In this document: positions 6,766 to 10,531 of the stretch, piece after piece
Layout: every line of letters starts with the position of its first letter
How positions within the stretch are numbered: the first letter of the stretch is position 1
Origin: Pelagibacterales bacterium SAG-MED23
GTDB taxonomy: Bacteria > Pseudomonadota > Alphaproteobacteria > Pelagibacterales > Pelagibacteraceae
DNA length: 10,531 nucleotides
Direction: 5' to 3'
Assembly: GCA_014653935.1 (NCBI GenBank)
Contig: JACWDU010000016.1
Location: forward strand, 1-10,531
Notes under the pieces: generated by a model
Database searches by the model: none
Told to the model about the DNA's origin: nothing
The model's input: only the letters and a program-made list of their open reading frames with translations
Made by a program: the position numbers and the translations under genes

Positions 6766-8296
6766 AAATTATTACATTACAACACCTATCTATTACCCAT
6801 CGGCAAAACCACATATGGGTCACGCATACTCGAGTATTATTGCTGATTTTTTTGCTAGGTTAAAAAAAATACAAGGTTTTAAAGTTTATTTTTTAACTGG
6901 AACTGATGAGCATGGACAAAAAATACAGCGAGCTGCAGAAGAAAAAAAAATGGATCCTTTAATATTCTGTGATAAAATAAGCAAAACCTTCAGAGATTTG
7001 TCTGAGACATTAAATTTATCTAATAATGATTTTATAAGAACTACTGAGCCAAGGCATGTAAAATCTGTGCAAAATCTTTGGCATATTCTAGAAAAAAAAG
7101 GTGAAATTTACCTATCAAAGTATTCAGGATGGTATTCTGTGTCCGATGAAGCTTTTTATACTGATAGTGAAATTGAGGATATAGATGGTATTAAAAAATC
7201 AGTAAGCTCAGGGTCTAAAGTTGAGTGGGTTGAGGAAGAGTCTTACTTTTTTAAATTGTCTAATTGGCAAAATAAATTAATCGATTTTTATAATAATAAC
7301 CCAAATTTTATTATGCCAGAAACAAGAAAAAATGAAGTTATCAGTTTTGTTAAATCAGGATTAAAAGATCTTTCAGTAAGTAGAAAATCTTTTAATTGGG
7401 GCATAAAAGTTCCATCTAATAAAGACCATGTAATTTATGTATGGCTAGATGCTTTAACAAATTACTTAAGTGCTTTAAATTATCCAAATGAAAGTGATAC
7501 TTTGTATAAATCTTTTTGGCCTGCAGATCTCCACCTAATAGGAAAAGATATATTAAGATTCCATGCTATTTATTGGCCGGCTTTTTTATTAGCAGCTGAC
7601 ATTAAACCACCAAAAAGAGTTTTTGGCCATGGATGGATACTCTCTGGTGATGAAAAAATGTCAAAATCAAAGGGTAATATTTTAGATCCGCTCGAGATTA
7701 TAGATAATTATGGTTTAGATCCATTAAGATATTATTTAATTAAAGAAGTATCTTTTGGTAATGATGGAAATATTTCACGAGAAAAATTGGAGGCTTGCAT
7801 CAATAGTGATTTGGCAAATAATTATGGAAATTTGTGTCAAAGAGTTTTAGCTTTTTGTGAAAAGAATGCTAACTTAAAAGTTCCTGACTTAGATAACCTC
7901 ACAGACGATGATAACTTTATTTTAAATCAATATTCTAAACATTATGATGATTTAGTTAATTATTCTGATAATCAAGACGTAAATTCATATATAAATTTTG
8001 TTGTGGAACAATTGTTTTCTGCAAATAAATATTTTAATGACCAAGAACCTTGGAAGAAAAAAAACGATAAACCAAGAATGAATACGATTATTTATGTTGC
8101 ATTGGAGCTAATAAGAAAAGTAACTATACTACTCTATCCAATAATACCCGATTCTTCTCTCAAAGTTTTAGGAATATTTAGTATAAATGAAGATGATGTT
8201 AAATTTGAAACTATTAAGGAAAATGATTATTTAAAAAAAGGTCTCAAATTAAATAAATTGAATATTCTATTTAAAAAGATTGAAAAAAATGATTGA
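6758..8296 (+). CDS. metG: Methionyl-tRNA synthetase, zinc-less MetG2-like form
   Basis: It charges tRNA-Met with methionine (class Ia synthetase, cytoplasm). The 512-residue protein starts at GTG 6758, which gives the normal N-terminus NYYITTPIYYPSAKPHMGHAY; no ATG fits better. The HIGH-equivalent is HMGH (19-22). TGTDEHGQKI (48-57) and YVWLDALTNYLSAL (227-240) shape the active site, and KMSKS (300-304) follows in GDEKMSKSKGN. The connecting domain (GWYSVSDEAFYTDSEI, 124-139) has no CxxC zinc knuckles. The protein ends after the anticodon-binding helical domain, without the C-terminal tRNA-binding OB domain of E. coli MetG. Bases 8122-8171 reappear exactly, inverted, as the last 50 bases of the window. 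It overlaps holB and tatD by eight bases each. Confidence 0.97.
   Translation: MNKNYYITTPIYYPSAKPHMGHAYSSIIADFFARLKKIQGFKVYFLTGTDEHGQKIQRAAEEKKMDPLIFCDKISKTFRDLSETLNLSNNDFIRTTEPRHVKSVQNLWHILEKKGEIYLSKYSGWYSVSDEAFYTDSEIEDIDGIKKSVSSGSKVEWVEEESYFFKLSNWQNKLIDFYNNNPNFIMPETRKNEVISFVKSGLKDLSVSRKSFNWGIKVPSNKDHVIYVWLDALTNYLSALNYPNESDTLYKSFWPADLHLIGKDILRFHAIYWPAFLLAADIKPPKRVFGHGWILSGDEKMSKSKGNILDPLEIIDNYGLDPLRYYLIKEVSFGNDGNISREKLEACINSDLANNYGNLCQRVLAFCEKNANLKVPDLDNLTDDDNFILNQYSKHYDDLVNYSDNQDVNSYINFVVEQLFSANKYFNDQEPWKKKNDKPRMNTIIYVALELIRKVTILLYPIIPDSSLKVLGIFSINEDDVKFETIKENDYLKKGLKLNKLNILFKKIEKND
8122..8171 (+). repeat. 50-base inverted copy, arm 1 (inside metG)
   Basis: This stretch inside metG encodes TILLYPIIPDSSLKVL. 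It is identical, as reverse complement, to 10482-10531. The identity stops at 8172 (G here, C in the other copy). The metG copy sits in a normal, continuous synthetase gene, so it is the native one. Confidence 0.93.
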
Positions 8297-9050
8297 TTCA
8301 CATTGCCACTTAGATCATGAACCTTTGGTTCAAAATATTAAAGATGTTTTATCAAGATGTAAAAAAGAAGGTATCAATAAAGTATTAACTATTTCCACAA
8401 CACTGAGTGGTTTTCCAAAAATTCTAAAAATAGTAGATAAGGATGAAATGATATTTGGTACCTTTGGCATACATCCTCATGAAACAGATACTGATCAGTT
8501 ATCAAAAGATGAAATAATAAAAAAAATTAAATCAAATAATAAAATTATAGGTGTAGGCGAGACGGGATTGGATTTTTATTATAATAATAGTGATAAAGAT
8601 AAACAAATTGAAAGTTTTAAAAATCATATTGATGCTGCGTTAGATTTAGATATACCTTTAATTGTTCATTCTAGAAATGCAGAATTGGAAACCTATGAAA
8701 TATTAAAGAATTCTCACAGTAGTTTAAAAATATTGATGCATTGTTTTACGGGATCACTTCCTTTTGCCTTAAAATTAATGAAACTTAATACCTATTTTTC
8801 AGCTAGTGGTATTATTACATTTAAAAATAGTATCGATCTTCAAAATACATTTAAAGAATTACCTTTGGAAAGACTGTTAATTGAAACAGATAGTCCCTTT
8901 TTAGCACCTGAGCCAATGAGGGGTAAAAAAAATGAGCCATCCTTTGTGCGTTATACTCTAAAAAAGCTTTCAGAATTAAAGGATATTGACACTCAAGAGC
9001 TTGATAAAATAACTACAGATAACTTTAATAGATTATTTTTTAACACATGA
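8289..9050 (+). CDS. tatD: TatD-family metal-dependent hydrolase (putative 3'-5' DNase)
   Basis: TatD-family enzymes are TIM-barrel amidohydrolase-fold phosphoesterases; E. coli members act as Mg-dependent DNases/exonucleases, and the exact substrate here is not known. I choose ATG 8289, giving MIDSHCHLDH, the usual TatD start; a TTG at 8280 would add three residues. Motifs with residues from the ATG: HCH metal pair (5, 7), GIHPH (60-64), GETGLDF (90-96, ligand E91), HSRNAE (127-132), HCFTG (151-155) and ETDSPFLAPEP (199-209, D201 ligand). All metal ligands are present, so it should be active. At about 253 residues it is full length. metG followed by tatD is a widespread order. It overlaps metG by eight bases and the next gene by four. 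Confidence 0.95.
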   Translation: MIDSHCHLDHEPLVQNIKDVLSRCKKEGINKVLTISTTLSGFPKILKIVDKDEMIFGTFGIHPHETDTDQLSKDEIIKKIKSNNKIIGVGETGLDFYYNNSDKDKQIESFKNHIDAALDLDIPLIVHSRNAELETYEILKNSHSSLKILMHCFTGSLPFALKLMKLNTYFSASGIITFKNSIDLQNTFKELPLERLLIETDSPFLAPEPMRGKKNEPSFVRYTLKKLSELKDIDTQELDKITTDNFNRLFFNT

Positions 9051-9820
9051 GCTTAAAATTTACCATTTTAGGATGCGGTAGTTCGTTAGGCATACCTAGA
9101 ATTGATGGTTATTATGGAAATTGCGATCCCAAGAATAAAAGAAATATACGCACAAGATGTTCAGCCTTAATAAGATCAAAAAATTTAAATATCCTTATTG
9201 ATACATCTCCAGATTTAAAATCACAATTGCTAGTAAATAAAGTTAAGAATATTGATAAAGTTTTTTATACTCACGCGCATGCTGATCAAACTCATGGAAT
9301 TAACGAATTAAGAGTTTTCTCGTTAAAAAATAAAAAAAAAATACCAATTTATGCTGATGTAATTACAAAAAAAAATCTTAAAAATACTTTTGGTTATTGT
9401 TTTAAAGATTATAAAAATTATCCATCCATACTCGATGCTAAAACTTTAAAGAACAAACACATTGTCAACGATTTAAAGAAAAAAATTATTATAAAATCTT
9501 TAAAGGTGCATCATGGTTCAATAAAAAGTATCTGTTATATTATTAATGATAAATGTGCCTATGCACCAGATGTTAATAAAATAAATAATAAAGATTTAAA
9601 ATATTTAAAAAATTTAAAATATTTTATTGTTGACTGTTTAAGATATAACTTTCATCCAACTCATTTTAATCTAGATGATGTGTTAAAATTAATTAGAGAA
9701 ATTAAACCTAGAACAACAATTCTAACAAATCTAAGCAACGAAATAGATTATAATGAAATCAAGAAATTATTACCTAGTAATGTAATTCCTGCACATGATG
9801 GATTAACTGTATTAATCTAA
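9047..9820 (+). CDS. PhnP-like metallo-beta-lactamase-fold hydrolase
   Basis: This is a cytoplasmic MBL-fold phosphoesterase-like protein of 257 residues, related to PhnP/cyclic-phosphate phosphodiesterases and RNase Z-like enzymes; its substrate is unknown. The start LKFTILGCGSSLGIPRI and the CDPKNKRNIRTRCSALI segment are typical of the subfamily found after tatD in alphaproteobacteria. The metal motif reads THAHADQTHG (75-84), so the HxHxDH position after Asp is Gln. Other likely ligands are H155 (VHHG), D175 (APDV) and H203/H206 (FHPTHFN). Near the end, LTNLSNEIDY (226-235) has no histidine where many relatives carry one, while AHDGL (249-253) is kept. There is no phosphonate operon nearby, so a PhnP role is not implied. 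It starts in the tatD stop (ATGA overlap), and its last nine bases overlap the convergent peroxidase gene. Confidence 0.88.
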   Translation: MSLKFTILGCGSSLGIPRIDGYYGNCDPKNKRNIRTRCSALIRSKNLNILIDTSPDLKSQLLVNKVKNIDKVFYTHAHADQTHGINELRVFSLKNKKKIPIYADVITKKNLKNTFGYCFKDYKNYPSILDAKTLKNKHIVNDLKKKIIIKSLKVHHGSIKSICYIINDKCAYAPDVNKINNKDLKYLKNLKYFIVDCLRYNFHPTHFNLDDVLKLIREIKPRTTILTNLSNEIDYNEIKKLLPSNVIPAHDGLTVLI

Positions 9821-10360
9821 TAAACTTTCAACTTTTTTTATAATCTTTTTTGACGTTGGATTTGTTAGAGAAGCATAAGTATCTTCAATCTTACCTTCTT
9901 TATTTATTAATATCTTATAAAAATTCCATTTTGGTACTGCAGACTTTCCATAATTTTCTTTAGCCCATTTATAAATTTCGTGTGAATTATCACCTTTAAC
10001 ATCAGTAATTTCTGTAAGTGGAAAGTTAATATTAAAGTTAACTTCACAAAATTCTTTAACCTCATTATTTTTTGTTTTTTCTTGATTAAAAGAATTTGAT
10101 GGCACGCCGAGTACAACTAAGCCTCTATCCCGATATTTCTCCCATAGTTCTTGCATATCGTCATATTGTTTTGTAAATCCACAATAACTAGCAGTATTTA
10201 CAATCAAGACAGGCTTACCTTTAAAATTGTTTAAGTCTATTACTTCGCCAGTAATACTTTTTATTTTAAAATCGAAAAAAATCTTTTCGTACTCAGCATG
10301 CGATGAACTTTTAAAAAAAATCATAATTATAGTTAGACCAATAATAAGTAGGTTTTTCAT
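9812..10360 (-). CDS. Exported glutathione-peroxidase-family thiol peroxidase
   Basis: This is a thioredoxin-fold peroxidase that reduces peroxides through a cysteine. The 182 residues begin with a signal peptide (MKNLLIIG, a hydrophobic run, cleavage near SHA, about residue 22), so it acts in the periplasm. Peroxidatic C60 lies in NTASYCGFT, and the WNF motif (145-147) supplies the Trp/Asn of the active site. The usual NQF glutamine position reads PSNSFNQE (87-94), so the classic Gln is replaced by Ser. A second cysteine, C105 (KEFCEV), lies where the resolving cysteine of thioredoxin-dependent family members sits, suggesting thioredoxin-like rather than glutathione reductant. The stop (9812-9814) is inside the end of the convergent hydrolase gene. 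The nhaA-like gene upstream ends eight bases before its ATG, so they may be cotranscribed. Confidence 0.92.
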   Translation of the reverse strand: MKNLLIIGLTIIMIFFKSSSHAEYEKIFFDFKIKSITGEVIDLNNFKGKPVLIVNTASYCGFTKQYDDMQELWEKYRDRGLVVLGVPSNSFNQEKTKNNEVKEFCEVNFNINFPLTEITDVKGDNSHEIYKWAKENYGKSAVPKWNFYKILINKEGKIEDTYASLTNPTSKKIIKKVESLLD

Positions 10361-10368
10361 TATTTTAA

Positions 10369-10531
10369 TTATTTATTTGGAGTAAGTAATATTAAAAAAT
10401 AACCAAATAAAGTGGATAATAATGACCCAGCAAGAACTCCAATTTTAACACCATCCATATATTGCATATTTTCTACAAATGCTAAAACTTTGAGAGAAGA
10501 ATCGGGTATTATTGGATAGAGTAGTATAGTT
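10369..10531 (-). CDS. nhaA: C-terminal end of an NhaA-like Na+/H+ antiporter (5' part missing, distal part chimeric)
   Basis: The minus-strand frame ending at TAA 10369-10371 reads AFVENMQYMDGVKIG, then VLAGSLLSTLFGYFLI, then LLTPNK. The VKIGVLxGSLLSxxxGYxxL pattern is the last transmembrane helix of NhaA, an inner-membrane antiporter that exports Na+ in exchange for protons. Only about 36 residues are native (10369 to roughly 10485). Upstream of that the frame stays open to the window edge but encodes TILLYPIIPDSSLKVL, a copy of a MetG segment, which does not belong to NhaA. Ending eight bases before the peroxidase start, it could share a transcript with it. The identification rests on one helix and is moderate. 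Confidence 0.62.
   Translation of the reverse strand, partial: TILLYPIIPDSSLKVLAFVENMQYMDGVKIGVLAGSLLSTLFGYFLILLTPNK
10482..10531 (-). repeat. 50-base inverted copy, arm 2 (window end; copy of metG 8122-8171)
   Basis: The final 50 bases are the exact reverse complement of 8122-8171 in metG. The match reaches the very end of the window, so its full extent is unknown. It breaks at 10481, where the nhaA-like coding sequence takes over. TTAG at the boundary also fits the Leu-Ala of a typical NhaA LAF, so a few bases of microhomology may lie at the join. This is best treated as a chimeric end, not as native sequence. Confidence 0.9.

Noticed and set aside
9907..10116. 69-codon minus-strand frame inside the peroxidase gene
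   Set aside because: It is in an alternative frame of a gene whose catalytic motifs are in the main frame.
10369..10531. Genuine MetG-NhaA in-frame fusion protein
   Set aside because: The frame is continuous, but the MetG part is an exact DNA copy of a short internal segment without start or fold, and it would cut into the conserved NhaA helix region. A chimeric join explains it better.
1..10531. CRISPR arrays, insertion sequences, toxin-antitoxin or defence genes, riboswitches
   Set aside because: No repeat-spacer pattern, transposase, terminal inverted repeats of an element, or recognisable accessory gene was seen on either strand; nearly every base is accounted for by core genes.

Overview
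The window is a very AT-rich, tightly packed bacterial chromosome segment. It looks like a streamlined marine alphaproteobacterium, most likely SAR11/Pelagibacterales or a similar AT-rich lineage. The reasons are the low G+C by eye, genes that abut or overlap almost throughout, the conserved alphaproteobacterial order mltB-rlpA-dacA-tmk-holB-metG-tatD-MBL hydrolase, and a divergent recG/sdhE pair. The species assignment is inference.

Layout. From 950 leftwards on the minus strand lies the 5' part of recG, cut by the window edge. Only 26 bases separate it from sdhE, the succinate dehydrogenase flavinylation factor (977-1222, +). One base after sdhE is the 3' end of a convergent tRNA-Ser(UGA) gene (1224-1313, -). 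An 84-base gap, the longest gene-free stretch, holds a candidate tRNA promoter and must also hold whatever drives the large plus-strand cluster. That cluster (1398-9820) has nine genes with no intergenic bases apart from the disturbed rlpA start: rarD, mltB, rlpA, dacA, tmk, holB, metG, tatD and a PhnP-like metallo-hydrolase. A periplasmic glutathione-peroxidase-like gene (9812-10360, -) overlaps the last of these tail to tail. The C-terminal end of an nhaA-like antiporter gene lies behind it on the minus strand at the right edge.

How the genes work together. mltB, rlpA and dacA form an exported peptidoglycan-remodelling block (glycan-strand cleavage, septal SPOR-domain lipoprotein, removal of terminal D-Ala). 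tmk, holB, metG and tatD are cytoplasmic housekeeping genes for dTTP supply, the replication clamp loader, Met-tRNA and a metal-dependent nuclease. The overlaps suggest one long transcript with translational coupling.

Two irregularities deserve attention. First, the lipoprotein signal peptide of rlpA is in a different frame from the rest of the protein, consistent with one missing A in a short A run. Second, the last 50 bases of the window are an exact reverse complement of a stretch inside metG (8122-8171) joined to the nhaA-like end. This looks like a chimeric junction from whole-genome amplification or assembly. I found no mobile element, CRISPR array, defence locus or convincing new system; the rest is conserved core genome.
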